Below, piece by piece: positions 1 through 7,129 of a stretch of 22,222 nt of DNA. Below the pieces are notes generated by a model. The model ran no database searches and was not told the DNA's origin. It saw only the letters and a program-made list of their open reading frames with translations. Made by a program: the position numbers and the translations under genes. This DNA is from Thermodesulfobacteriota bacterium (GTDB lineage Bacteria > Desulfobacterota > SM23-61). How positions within the stretch are numbered: the first letter of the stretch is position 1; every line of letters starts with the position of its first letter. Where the stretch lies: the NCBI GenBank assembly GCA_030018715.1, contig JASEHN010000005.1:1-22222 (forward strand), written 5' to 3'.

Positions 1-524
1 CCTACAATGCGAAACTCTTCATCGACCTGGAGAACGCCAAAATGGCGAGAAAGGTTTTTATCCATTTCGATGACGCCCACGGTAAGGTCGGCCCGGTGCT
101 CCCGGTGGTAAGCAATCATCTCCATGTAATTCATCTTATAAATATGGTCACCGGAAAGGATGAGGACCAGATCAGGTCGGTCCATTTGCAACACGTAGAT
201 ATTCTGATAGATGGCATCGGCCGTTCCCAGATACCAATCCTCCCCTACGCGCTGTTGGGCCGGAATGAGGTTGATGTATTCGTTCAGTTCGGGGTTGAGG
301 ATATTCCAGCCTTGCATAATGTGCCGGTTAAGGGATAGGGATTTATACTGGGTGAGGAGGTTCAACCGCCGGATTCCGGAATTCAGGCAGTTGCTCAAGG
401 TAAAATCGATGATGCGGTATTGCCCTCCGAAGGGAACTGCGGGTTTGGCCCGATCCTGGGTAAGCGGATAGAGCCGTTCACCTTTTCCTCCAGCCAGGAC
501 CATGCCTACTATTCTTTCAAACAA
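1..524 (-). CDS. glgC: Glucose-1-phosphate adenylyltransferase (ADP-glucose pyrophosphorylase), 5' part
   Basis: Makes ADP-glucose from ATP and glucose-1-phosphate, the committed step of bacterial glycogen synthesis. Only the first ~174 residues lie in the window; family members are usually a little over 400, so the C-terminal half (left-handed beta helix) is off the left edge. Visible are the N-terminal nucleotide-binding loop LAGGKGERLYPLT (about residues 10-22), RAKPAVPFGGQYRIIDF (about 25-41), GTADAIYQN and SGDHIYKMNY, all typical of GlgC. The start is taken as TTG at 524-522, because AAGGAGG (530-536) sits 5 bases upstream and the family begins a few residues before the LAGGKG loop; the first in-frame ATG (503-501) lies inside the conserved N-terminus and has no such site. 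It follows the response regulator by 25 bases on the same strand, so co-transcription is likely. Identity is very secure; the start codon is fairly secure. Confidence 0.95.
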   Translation of the reverse strand, partial: MFERIVGMVLAGGKGERLYPLTQDRAKPAVPFGGQYRIIDFTLSNCLNSGIRRLNLLTQYKSLSLNRHIMQGWNILNPELNEYINLIPAQQRVGEDWYLGTADAIYQNIYVLQMDRPDLVLILSGDHIYKMNYMEMIAYHREHRADLTVGVIEMDKNLSRHFGVLQVDEEFRIV

Positions 525-549
525 GCAAGCCTCCTTGTCGATCAAGCGG

Positions 550-924
550 TCAAGATTTCGCTTGCTTTTTTCGTTTGTTCAGGACTTCCCGGATTTTTTG
601 TTTCAGCTCGGTGAGGTCGGATGATTTGATCACGTAGGCTTCAGCTCCCCAGGTCATAAAGTTCTCCCGGTACTGGGGATAGGCGGTGTTCAAAATGACT
701 GGGACCTGGCGGTCTTTTCCCATGATGGCGGTCAGAGCTTCGATGCCGTCCATAACCGGCATGCGGATGTCCATGACCACCACTTGCGGCTTTTCCTTTT
801 CGAATTTGGCCAGGGCCTCTCTTCCGTCCTTGGCCAGAATTACTTTGTATCCTTCTTCGGTAAGTTCATCCTGGTATAGGCGAAGAAGGCTGAGATCATC
901 ATCAACGCAGAGAACTTTTTCCAT
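550..924 (-). CDS. Single-domain response regulator (CheY-like receiver)
   Basis: A 124-residue protein that is a receiver domain and nothing else; there is no output domain. The acidic pocket is D8-D9, the phospho-acceptor is D52 in VVVMDIRMP, the switch threonine is T80 and the conserved lysine is K100 in YVIKSSD. It would be phosphorylated by a histidine kinase not present here and act by protein contact, or as a relay. The AAGGAG site six bases before the ATG supports the start. The same AAAGGAGCAAACCATGG leader occurs at the transketolase-like gene (start 19200). It lies 25 bases upstream of glgC, so a link to glycogen metabolism is possible but is only inferred from position. The domain is certain; the pathway is unknown. 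Confidence 0.93.
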   Translation of the reverse strand: MEKVLCVDDDLSLLRLYQDELTEEGYKVILAKDGREALAKFEKEKPQVVVMDIRMPVMDGIEALTAIMGKDRQVPVILNTAYPQYRENFMTWGAEAYVIKSSDLTELKQKIREVLNKRKKQAKS

Positions 925-1082
925 GGTTTGCTCCTTTCGGAAAAGAGTAGAGAACTTGGGAGCCTTCGATGAAAAAATAAAGTCCCGAAAATGATTCCAC
1001 CCCGGGCAAGGTAAAAGTTATCTGAAGAGAAATTTTTGATTTATTTTACCACAATTCTGTGTGTCGTGCACCGGTCAAAAAG

Positions 1083-2135
1083 TCAATCTCCTTCCTTCCG
1101 CAAATGAACTGTCCTCTGGGGAAAGGGAATCTCTATGCCTTCTTTTCGAAAACGTTCAAATATGCGATGGCGCAATTCGTGCTGCACGTAATATTGATCC
1201 ACGAACTCCCGCACCTGACAGATGAGCGTAAAATTAAGGGCAGACTCCCCAAAGCCGGGGATAAATCGAACAATAGGGGCGGGTTCGGCCAGTAGGCCCT
1301 CGACTTCCCCAACGGCCCGCTTGGCCTCTTCTATGAGAATCTCTTCTACTTTCCTGGAGTCGCTTTCGTAGCTGACACCGATATTCAGGAGCAGGGACAT
1401 GCGGCGTTCGGGAAGGAAATAGTTAGTAATTATCGACTCGGAGAGCTTGGAGTTGGGAATGACTACGATATTATTGGGGAGGGTGCGAATGCGAGTAGAG
1501 CGCCAACCCACTTCCTGCACGTACCCTTCCGGTCCTCCTTCTAATTTTATGTAGTCCCCCACGTGAATGGGCCGATCAGCCAGGATGTAAAGGCCGGCAA
1601 AGAAGTTGGCTAACGTATCCTTGAAGGCTAAAGCCACGGCTAACCCCCCAATTCCCAGAGTGGTCAGCAGCGGGCTTATGGATATGCTCAGGCTGTCCAG
1701 GGTAACCAGGAGACCGATGAGGATGATTAAGGCCTTGCCCAAAAGGTTCAGGATGCCCAGGGAAGGTTTAATTGGTTCATAACGCTGCCCGTATTCCAAA
1801 AGAAGCCCGTGGTATATCTTGACGCTGGCGTAAATCAGTACAAATGCCGTGGCCAGGGAGATGCCTACCGTCGTAAACCGCTCTACCTTGGGGGTTAGTT
1901 CCATGCCCCCCAAAATCACCCGCCCACCGATGAACAGGAGTAAGATCAAGAGAGGCCCGTGGAGAGCTTCCACCAGGAGTTTACCTATGCGGGTCTCGGT
2001 CTTTTCAGCCCATCGCCGGACATAGGTTTGAAATAATCGCGAAATCAATAAGCTTAAGGCCAACCAGACGGCGACAAAGATGGCAATGGCAAACCAGGGT
2101 GGAACCGGCATAGAGTATCCAAAAAATTGAGTCAT
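1083..2135 (-). CDS. MscS-family small-conductance mechanosensitive channel
   Basis: A 350-residue inner-membrane protein. Hydrophobic segments lie near residues 14-32, 60-77, 88-106 and 126-147, followed by the pore-lining helix at about 154-184. That helix carries the Gly/Ala-rich GIGGLAVALAFKDT and ANFFAGLYI of the MscS family, then the beta domain (RPIHVGDYIKLEG), the STRIRTLPNN loop and PNSKL near 227-231. The soluble C-terminal cage domain follows. Such channels release solutes during osmotic downshift. With five segments it is longer at the N-terminus than E. coli MscS (three segments, 286 residues) and closer to the YbdG/YnaI-like or archaeal types. The ATG has only a weak, distant AAGGAA upstream. 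A dispersed inverted repeat starts 46 bases upstream of the gene. Confidence 0.93.
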   Translation of the reverse strand: MTQFFGYSMPVPPWFAIAIFVAVWLALSLLISRLFQTYVRRWAEKTETRIGKLLVEALHGPLLILLLFIGGRVILGGMELTPKVERFTTVGISLATAFVLIYASVKIYHGLLLEYGQRYEPIKPSLGILNLLGKALIILIGLLVTLDSLSISISPLLTTLGIGGLAVALAFKDTLANFFAGLYILADRPIHVGDYIKLEGGPEGYVQEVGWRSTRIRTLPNNIVVIPNSKLSESIITNYFLPERRMSLLLNIGVSYESDSRKVEEILIEEAKRAVGEVEGLLAEPAPIVRFIPGFGESALNFTLICQVREFVDQYYVQHELRHRIFERFRKEGIEIPFPQRTVHLRKEGD

Positions 2136-2181
2136 GGGCAGCTATTTCCTTATTTCTGGATTTATAATTTTAAAATTAATA

Positions 2182-2258
2182 GGACGCAGATTTACGCAGA
2201 TAACCGCAGATAATTATTTTTTTTAGTTTATCCTGATAATCTGTGTACATCCGTGTCC
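2182..2258. repeat. Dispersed imperfect inverted repeat, GGACGCAGAT type
   Basis: The left arm at 2182-2201 (GGACGCAGATTTACGCAGAT) matches the reverse complement of 2239-2258 at 16 of 20 positions. A third related unit, AACCGCAGAT, follows the left arm at 2202-2211. The arms belong to the same word family (GCAGA/CCGCAGA) as the repeats at 5995, 10159, 10934 and 22020. Confidence 0.75.
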
Positions 2259-2280
2259 AAAAAGGAATTTCCTATACAAT
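2259..2280 (+). repeat. 22-base word shared with 10830-10851
   Basis: Centred on the near-palindrome AGGAATTTCCT followed by a TACAAT box. The reverse complement of 10830-10851 is identical except for one A/G change. Both copies are intergenic and lie near repeats of the CCGCAGA/CCACAGAG family. Function unknown. Confidence 0.65.
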
Positions 2281-2462
2281 TTAATTAAACCAGATTTAAA
2301 AGAATTGGGCAAGGGGAAGTTGTTCTACTGTTTAACCTCGTGCACCTTCGGTATCCACCCGAGTCTAGGAGATGCCAGGAAATGGAAATGCTACCTAAAT
2401 CCCTAAAATAATTTCAGTCGGGAACAATCAAGGTTAGTTTTGGAAATTAGGGGTTATCTTCC

Positions 2463-4148
2463 TTAATTTCTGGTCAGGTGTCTGTATTTGATGCGGTGAG
2501 GTTGGTCCGCGGCGGCGCCGAGCCTTCTTTTGCGGTCGGCTTCATAGTCGGAATAATTTCCGGCGAACCAGACCACCTGGCTGTCTCCCTCGAAAGCCAG
2601 GATGTGCGTGGCGATCCGGTCGAGAAACCATCGATCATGGCTGATCACGACAGCGCAGCCGGCAAAGTTTTCCAGAGCCTCCTCTAAGGCCCGCAGCGTG
2701 TTGACATCAAGGTCGTTGGTCGGCTCATCGAGCAGGAGAACATTCGCTCCTTCCTTGAGCATCTTAGCCAGATGGACCCGGTTCCTTTCGCCGCCGGCAA
2801 GCAGACCGACCTTCTTCTGCTGGTCGGTCCCCGAGAAATTAAACCGAGCCACGTAGGCGCGGGAGTTGACCTGTCTGTTGCCTAACTGCACAACATCCAG
2901 CCCGTCGGAGACTTCCTCCCAGATGGTTTTATCGGGGTCGAGCCGGTCGCGGCTTTGGTCGACGTAGGCTGTCTTTACGGTCTCGCCGATCCGGATCGTG
3001 CCGCTGTCGGGTGCCTCCTGGCCTGTGATTAGCCGGAAGAGGGTTGTTTTCCCGGCCCCGTTCGGGCCGATAACCCCGACAATTCCGCCCGGGGGTAACT
3101 TAAAAGAAAACCCCTCAAAAAGCAGGCGATCACCATAGGCTTTGCCCACCCCTTCTGCTTCGATGACCTCTTTGCCCAGGCGCGGACCGGGGGGAATAAA
3201 AATCTCCAAATCTTCAGCGCGTTTTTGGCTTTCCTGGCCGAGGAGGGCTTCATAGGCATTGATGCGGGCTTTCCCTTTGGCTTGCCTTCCCTTGGGGGAC
3301 ATGCGGATCCATTCCAGTTCCCGCTGCAGGGTTTTCTGCCGGGCGGTCTCTGTTTTTTCCTCCTGTTTAAGACGGGCCTGCTTTTGTTCCAGCCAGGAAG
3401 AATAGTTGCCCTGCCAGGGAATTCCCCGCCCCCGGTCCAGCTCGAGGATCCAGCCGGCCACATTGTCTAAAAAATAGCGGTCGTGGGTCACCGCAATGAC
3501 CGTCCCGGGGTATTGTTGAAGATGTTGTTCCAGCCAACCCACAGTTTCCGCATCGAGGTGGTTGGTCGGCTCGTCGAGTAGAAGAATGTCGGGCTTTTTC
3601 AGAAGGAGGCGGCAGAGGGCCACCCGCCGCCGCTCTCCCCCGGAAAGAACCCGTACGGGCATATCTCCCGGAGGGCAGCGCAGGGCATCCATGGCCATTT
3701 CCAGCCGGCTGTCCAGGTCCCAGGCTCCGAGGGCGTCAAGCTTTTCCTGCACTTCTCCCTGCCGTTCAAGGAGGGCGGCCATTTGGTCGTCGGTTAAGGG
3801 TTCGGCGAATTGCTGATTGATCCGTTCGTATTCCTTAAGAAGATTGACGGTCTCCTGCATTCCCTCTTCAACGACTTCCCGGACGGTCTTCGATTCGTCC
3901 AGCTTCGGCTCCTGTTCGAGAAATCCTGCGGTGTGGCCGGGGGAAATGATGGTTTTCCCGAGAAAATCCTTATCATTACCAGCCAGAATTCTTAAAAGCG
4001 AGCTTTTCCCCGATCCGTTCAGTCCGAGCACGCCGATCTTGGCCCCGTAAAAGTAGGAGAGAGAAATATCCTGGAGGATCGGTTTTTTATCGTAGTACTT
4101 GCTGACTCCGATCATGGAGTAGATTATTTTATTGACCTCTTTGCCCAT
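2463..4148 (-). CDS. ettA: Energy-dependent translational throttle protein EttA (ABC-F family)
   Basis: A soluble twin-ABC protein of 561 residues without membrane segments, close to the ~555 residues of EttA. ABC1 has Walker A GLNGSGKSS (42-50), signature LSGGE (168-172) and DEPTNHLD (192-199). ABC2 has GPNGAGKTT (361-369), a variant signature LAGGE (450-454) and DEPTNDLD (474-481). Between them lies the charged helical linker (about 250-320), and ABC1 carries the extra arm region (about 95-140) typical of EttA. EttA binds the ribosomal E site and gates the first peptide bond according to the ATP/ADP ratio. AAGGGA before the ATG supports the start. It stands 205 bases downstream of pyrF. Other ABC-F members are possible, but the length and arm fit EttA best. 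Confidence 0.93.
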   Translation of the reverse strand: MGKEVNKIIYSMIGVSKYYDKKPILQDISLSYFYGAKIGVLGLNGSGKSSLLRILAGNDKDFLGKTIISPGHTAGFLEQEPKLDESKTVREVVEEGMQETVNLLKEYERINQQFAEPLTDDQMAALLERQGEVQEKLDALGAWDLDSRLEMAMDALRCPPGDMPVRVLSGGERRRVALCRLLLKKPDILLLDEPTNHLDAETVGWLEQHLQQYPGTVIAVTHDRYFLDNVAGWILELDRGRGIPWQGNYSSWLEQKQARLKQEEKTETARQKTLQRELEWIRMSPKGRQAKGKARINAYEALLGQESQKRAEDLEIFIPPGPRLGKEVIEAEGVGKAYGDRLLFEGFSFKLPPGGIVGVIGPNGAGKTTLFRLITGQEAPDSGTIRIGETVKTAYVDQSRDRLDPDKTIWEEVSDGLDVVQLGNRQVNSRAYVARFNFSGTDQQKKVGLLAGGERNRVHLAKMLKEGANVLLLDEPTNDLDVNTLRALEEALENFAGCAVVISHDRWFLDRIATHILAFEGDSQVVWFAGNYSDYEADRKRRLGAAADQPHRIKYRHLTRN

Positions 4149-4353
4149 CTTTTCCCTTCTCAGTGGTGGAAATGTTTATGCGGTCTTCTGCTTGGCTCGC
4201 TGGAGCGGCTTTGAAAAATTATCCTAAATTTCTAAGATACTACTGCTTAGTTATTGTATTTTTTGCGATAATTTCGACCGACTTTGTCGTGGCCCGGGAG
4301 GGAGGGTGCTGAGCGCGGGCAGCATTGGCCGGGAGATGCATCTTAGCACTACA

Positions 4354-5103
4354 TTAGCTGATCTCGGAGATAAGCTTATCCATGGCTGCCGCGGGATCCT
4401 GCGCCAGGCGCACTGGCCGGCCGATCACGATGTAGTCCGCTCCGGCCGCGATCGCCTCCCCGGCAGTCATCACTCGTTTCTGGTCATCTTTTTCTGCTGC
4501 GGCAAACGCCGGGCGGATTCCGGGGGTAACGATGATGAATTGCCGGCCGCAATGCTCCCGTACGGGAATTATTTCACGGGGAGAGGCAACGACTCCATCG
4601 ATTCCGGCCTCTTTAGCCAAACCCGCCAGGCTGACAACGCGTTCCTGCACCGGCCCCTGCAAACCAACTTCTTTCAGATTTCCTTCATCCAGGCTGGTGA
4701 GAATCGTCACGGCTAAGATGGTGGGGCGGGGCCGGTTCAGCTTTTCTGCCAATTTTCGGCAACGCTGCGCTGTTTCACGCATCATCTCCCCTCCGCCGCT
4801 GGCATGCAGGGTGAACATGCGCACGCCTAACTTCAAGGCCTCCTCCGCTGCCCGGGCCACGGTGTTGGGAATATCATGGAGTTTTAGGTCCAGAAAGACT
4901 TCCCCGCCCTCTTCCTTAACCGCCCTTACCGCCTCTTGGCCGAAAGCCGTAAAAAGCTCCAGCCCAACTTTAAACAAACCCAGCCGGTCTTTTAGCAGGC
5001 GAACAAAGTGCCGCGCTTCCTTAAGAGAGGAAACATCGAGGGCAAAGATCACCTTTTGCCCGGCGCGGGATTCTCCAGATAGCTTTTCTGGGGCGGTCAT
5101 CAT
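4354..5103 (-). CDS. pyrF: Orotidine 5'-phosphate decarboxylase
   Basis: Catalyses the last step of de novo UMP synthesis. The 249-residue protein shows the early strand FALDVSS (about 20-26, with D22), KVGLEL (45-50) and the catalytic DLKLHDIPNT (72-81), whose D-x-K-x-x-D tetrad is diagnostic. The C-terminal phosphate-binding part ends IVIGRPVRLAQDP. The start codon overlaps the stop of rpoZ as ATGA (the rpoZ TGA is 5102-5100), so the two are likely translationally coupled. The N-terminal ~14 residues before the first strand are a little longer than usual. The second codon is also ATG (5100-5098), so a start one codon later is possible. Confidence 0.96.
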   Translation of the reverse strand: MMTAPEKLSGESRAGQKVIFALDVSSLKEARHFVRLLKDRLGLFKVGLELFTAFGQEAVRAVKEEGGEVFLDLKLHDIPNTVARAAEEALKLGVRMFTLHASGGGEMMRETAQRCRKLAEKLNRPRPTILAVTILTSLDEGNLKEVGLQGPVQERVVSLAGLAKEAGIDGVVASPREIIPVREHCGRQFIIVTPGIRPAFAAAEKDDQKRVMTAGEAIAAGADYIVIGRPVRLAQDPAAAMDKLISEIS

Positions 5104-5327
5104 TTTCCTTCCCTGGAATTTTCCTGCAGATATCTATTTTTCGGTCTGGCCGGAACCACCTTGCCGGCAGCGATCTCCCGCAAGGCCAGGACGATTTCTT
5201 TGTTGTCCGTCTGCACGCGGGGTTTGGACCCTTTAAGAATTTGTTTGGCGCGAGTTGCGGCTAAATGCACAAGGGAAAAGCGGTTGGGCAACTTTTTCAA
5301 ACAATCTTCTACTGAAATACGAGCCAT
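5100..5327 (-). CDS. rpoZ: DNA-directed RNA polymerase omega subunit
   Basis: A 75-residue omega subunit, which helps assemble RNA polymerase through beta'. It begins MARISVEDCLKKLPNRFSLVHLAA, contains the conserved ATRAKQI segment and ends with a variable charged tail. GGAGG lies just before the ATG. It follows gmk by 34 bases; the yicC-gmk-rpoZ order is common in Desulfobacterota. Its stop overlaps the pyrF start. The length is normal for the family. Confidence 0.95.
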   Translation of the reverse strand: MARISVEDCLKKLPNRFSLVHLAATRAKQILKGSKPRVQTDNKEIVLALREIAAGKVVPARPKNRYLQENSREGK

Positions 5328-5361
5328 TTTTTCCTCCTGGTTGAACGCAGATTTTCATGAT

Positions 5362-5985
5362 TTATTTCCCTGTAAGGATATCTTCTAAAACGTTGTTCAT
5401 TCTTTCCCGCCGGCAATGTTCTGCCAGAATGATGGCCTTCAGTTGCTCCTTAGCCTTTTCCAGTTCATCGTTTACGATCAGGTAATCATAGAAGCGAGCT
5501 TCGGCCATCTCAACCTTTGCTTTTCTCAGGCGTTCCTCCATAGCCATTTTTCCTTCGGTGTTGCGGTGGGATAACCTCTGTTCCAGCTCCCCGAGCGAAG
5601 GAGGGAGGAGGAAGATGAAGATTCCCGGCAATTTCTTTTCCCGCAACTGCCTGGCCCCCTGCCCGTCGATATCCAGAATGACATCCTGGCCTTCTTCCAG
5701 GACTTTCTCCAGAAGGATCCGGGAGGTACCATATCGGTGGCCGTAAATCTCCGCCCATTCGGCTAATTCACCCCGATCGTTCATCTCCCGAAATTTTTCG
5801 GGGGTGATGAAGTGGTAATCCCGGCCGTTTACATCTCCTGACCGAGGCGGCCGGGTGGTGTATGAGATGGAGAAATGCAGGTCGGGAAAGATGCGCGATA
5901 TCGCCCGGCAGAGAGTCGTCTTCCCCGCCCCCGAGGGGGCGGAGACGACGAACACCAGCCCTTTTTGTTTAATCTTTTTTTCCAT
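5362..5985 (-). CDS. gmk: Guanylate kinase
   Basis: Phosphorylates GMP to GDP. The 207-residue protein carries the P-loop SAPSGAGKTT near the N-terminus (about 15-24), the GMP-binding region SYTTRPPRSGDVNGRDY and the GHRYGTS lid region, then DIDGQGARQL. Length and motifs are standard. The start has no classic Shine-Dalgarno: a weak GGTGA, seven bases upstream, comes from the very edge of a dispersed inverted repeat (5995-6109) that separates gmk from yicC. The position between yicC and rpoZ supports the assignment. Confidence 0.96.
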   Translation of the reverse strand: MEKKIKQKGLVFVVSAPSGAGKTTLCRAISRIFPDLHFSISYTTRPPRSGDVNGRDYHFITPEKFREMNDRGELAEWAEIYGHRYGTSRILLEKVLEEGQDVILDIDGQGARQLREKKLPGIFIFLLPPSLGELEQRLSHRNTEGKMAMEERLRKAKVEMAEARFYDYLIVNDELEKAKEQLKAIILAEHCRRERMNNVLEDILTGK

Positions 5986-5994
5986 TAAATTTTC

Positions 5995-6109
5995 ACCGCA
6001 GAGAGCGCTGAGACCGCAGAGGAATTAATAAAACTAACAATCAATTTTTATTCCTTCTTTTGGGTCTTTGGCTTAATAAAAGCTCTGCGATCTCGGCGTT
6101 CTCTGCGGT
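5995..6109. repeat. Dispersed inverted repeat, ACCGCAGAG/CTCTGCGGT type
   Basis: The 27-base arms at 5995-6021 and 6083-6109 are complementary at 24 of 27 positions; each begins or ends with ACCGCAGAG / CTCTGCGGT. The 61-base centre is AT-rich. The element fills the spacer between yicC and gmk, reaching to within 9 bases of the gmk start codon and 15 bases of the yicC stop. Confidence 0.85.
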
Positions 6110-6124
6110 TAAATATTTTTAAAA

Positions 6125-7003
6125 TTACTCCACGTTCTGAACCTGCTGGCGCATCTTCTCCAGCTCGCTTTTAATTTCAACGGCCATCTGGGCGATTCCG
6201 GCATCGTTGGCTTTTGAGCCGATGGTGTTGGCTTCCCGGTTGATTTCCTGCAGGATAAATTCCATCTTCCTTCCCATCGGCTCCGGGCGATCCAGCATTT
6301 CCCGCAACTGGTTTATGTGACTGCGGATACGCACCAGCTCTTCATTTATATCGCTGCGTTCCGCCAGGTAGGCTACTTCCTGGGCCAGGCGGGCCTCATC
6401 GATCTTAAGTCCACCGCTCAGTTCCTGGACCCGCTGGGCCAAGCGGTCGCGGTAAGCGCTAAGCGCCACAGGGGTTTTCTCTTCCACTCCCGTGATTATC
6501 TCCTCCACGGCTTTTAGCCGGTTTAAAAAATCCTGGCGGAGCATCGAACCTTCCTCGCCGCGCATCTTTTCCAGTCCATTGAGGGCCGTTTCCAGGGCTG
6601 CGTGCAAAGCGGCCCATTCTTTCTCCAGGTTGGTTTCCACTTCTTTGCGGCTGAAAATCTCCTTGAAGCTGGCCAGGGTCTCCAGACGAATTTCCCCCGG
6701 AATTCCCAGGTTCCCCTGCAAGGTCTTCAAGGCCAGGTGAATATCCCTGGCCAAATTAACATCCAATTCCAATTTTTGTTCTGCCTGGGAAGCATTGTCG
6801 ATTTGCACGGACACCTCAATCCGCCCCCGGGCAACTCGCTGTTTGATGAGGCTGCGCACCTGTCCTTCCAGGGAGTTCAGCCGGCGGGGAAGATGCGGAA
6901 TGATGTCGCAGTAGCGGTGGTTGAAGGATTTGACCTCCACCTCCACCCGCTTCCCATCTCCTTCCCACTCTCCCCGGCCATAGCCGGTCATGCTTTTGAT
7001 CAT
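6125..7003 (-). CDS. yicC: YicC/YloC-family endoribonuclease
   Basis: A 292-residue protein with the two domains of the family. The N-terminal part starts MIKSMTGYGRGEW and contains VEVKSFNHRYCDI (about 22-34). The C-terminal DUF1732 part contains GRKMEFILQEINREANTIG and ends with the usual EKMRQQVQNVE. E. coli YicC has been described as an RNA endonuclease acting in RNA turnover; that role is carried over by family, not shown here. AAGGTGA four bases before the ATG supports the start. It heads the yicC-gmk-rpoZ-pyrF series, with an inverted repeat inserted between it and gmk. Confidence 0.95.
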   Translation of the reverse strand: MIKSMTGYGRGEWEGDGKRVEVEVKSFNHRYCDIIPHLPRRLNSLEGQVRSLIKQRVARGRIEVSVQIDNASQAEQKLELDVNLARDIHLALKTLQGNLGIPGEIRLETLASFKEIFSRKEVETNLEKEWAALHAALETALNGLEKMRGEEGSMLRQDFLNRLKAVEEIITGVEEKTPVALSAYRDRLAQRVQELSGGLKIDEARLAQEVAYLAERSDINEELVRIRSHINQLREMLDRPEPMGRKMEFILQEINREANTIGSKANDAGIAQMAVEIKSELEKMRQQVQNVE

Positions 7004-7022
7004 AAATTCACCTTTTATATAG

Positions 7023-7129
7023 AGGGTTCAAGGAATCAAGGGTTCCAGGGTTCAAGTGAAAAAAATCCAGGTGTTGAATGTTTAGGTTTTTAGGCCCAAC
7101 GCCTTGCGCCTTACACCTTGTACCCTGCC
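7023..7129. repeat. TTGAACCC-type and CCTTGCGCCTT-type short repeats
   Basis: 7023-7055 is built of AGGGTTCAAGG/ATCAAGGGTTCC units (reverse complement TTGAACCCT, GGAACCCTTGAT). 7102-7129 has a second run of CCTTG-x-CCTT units. Similar TTGAACCCTTGACCCC words occur at 19308-19341. The second run overlaps the 3' end of the DUF4416 gene. Confidence 0.65.

Larger units (their letters stand above)
2136..2462. other. Gene-free spacer between ettA and the MscS-type gene
   Basis: This 327-base stretch holds no credible reading frame. It contains an imperfect inverted repeat (2182-2258), directly followed by a copy of a 22-base word (2259-2280) that recurs at 10830-10851. From 2281 to 2462 I see AT-rich sequence and no clear hairpin-plus-T-tract terminator for ettA, which ends at 2463. 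Confidence 0.6.

Noticed and set aside
2330..2400. Possible tRNA-like patch with TCGGTATCCACCCGA
   Set aside because: No cloverleaf arms or anticodon stem could be placed around it; only a short weak hairpin is seen.
3029..3463. 144-codon minus-strand open frame inside ettA
   Set aside because: Out-of-frame shadow of the ABC-F gene with biased Pro/Arg/Lys composition.
4532..5236. 234-codon plus-strand open frame
   Set aside because: It lies antisense across pyrF and rpoZ, both certain genes. The translation is rich in Ser, Arg and Pro with no domain, as expected of a shadow frame in GC-rich DNA.
5995..6109. CRISPR-like or tandem array from recurring GCAGAG units
   Set aside because: Units are few, oppositely oriented and irregularly spaced, with no spacers of constant length and no cas genes in the window.
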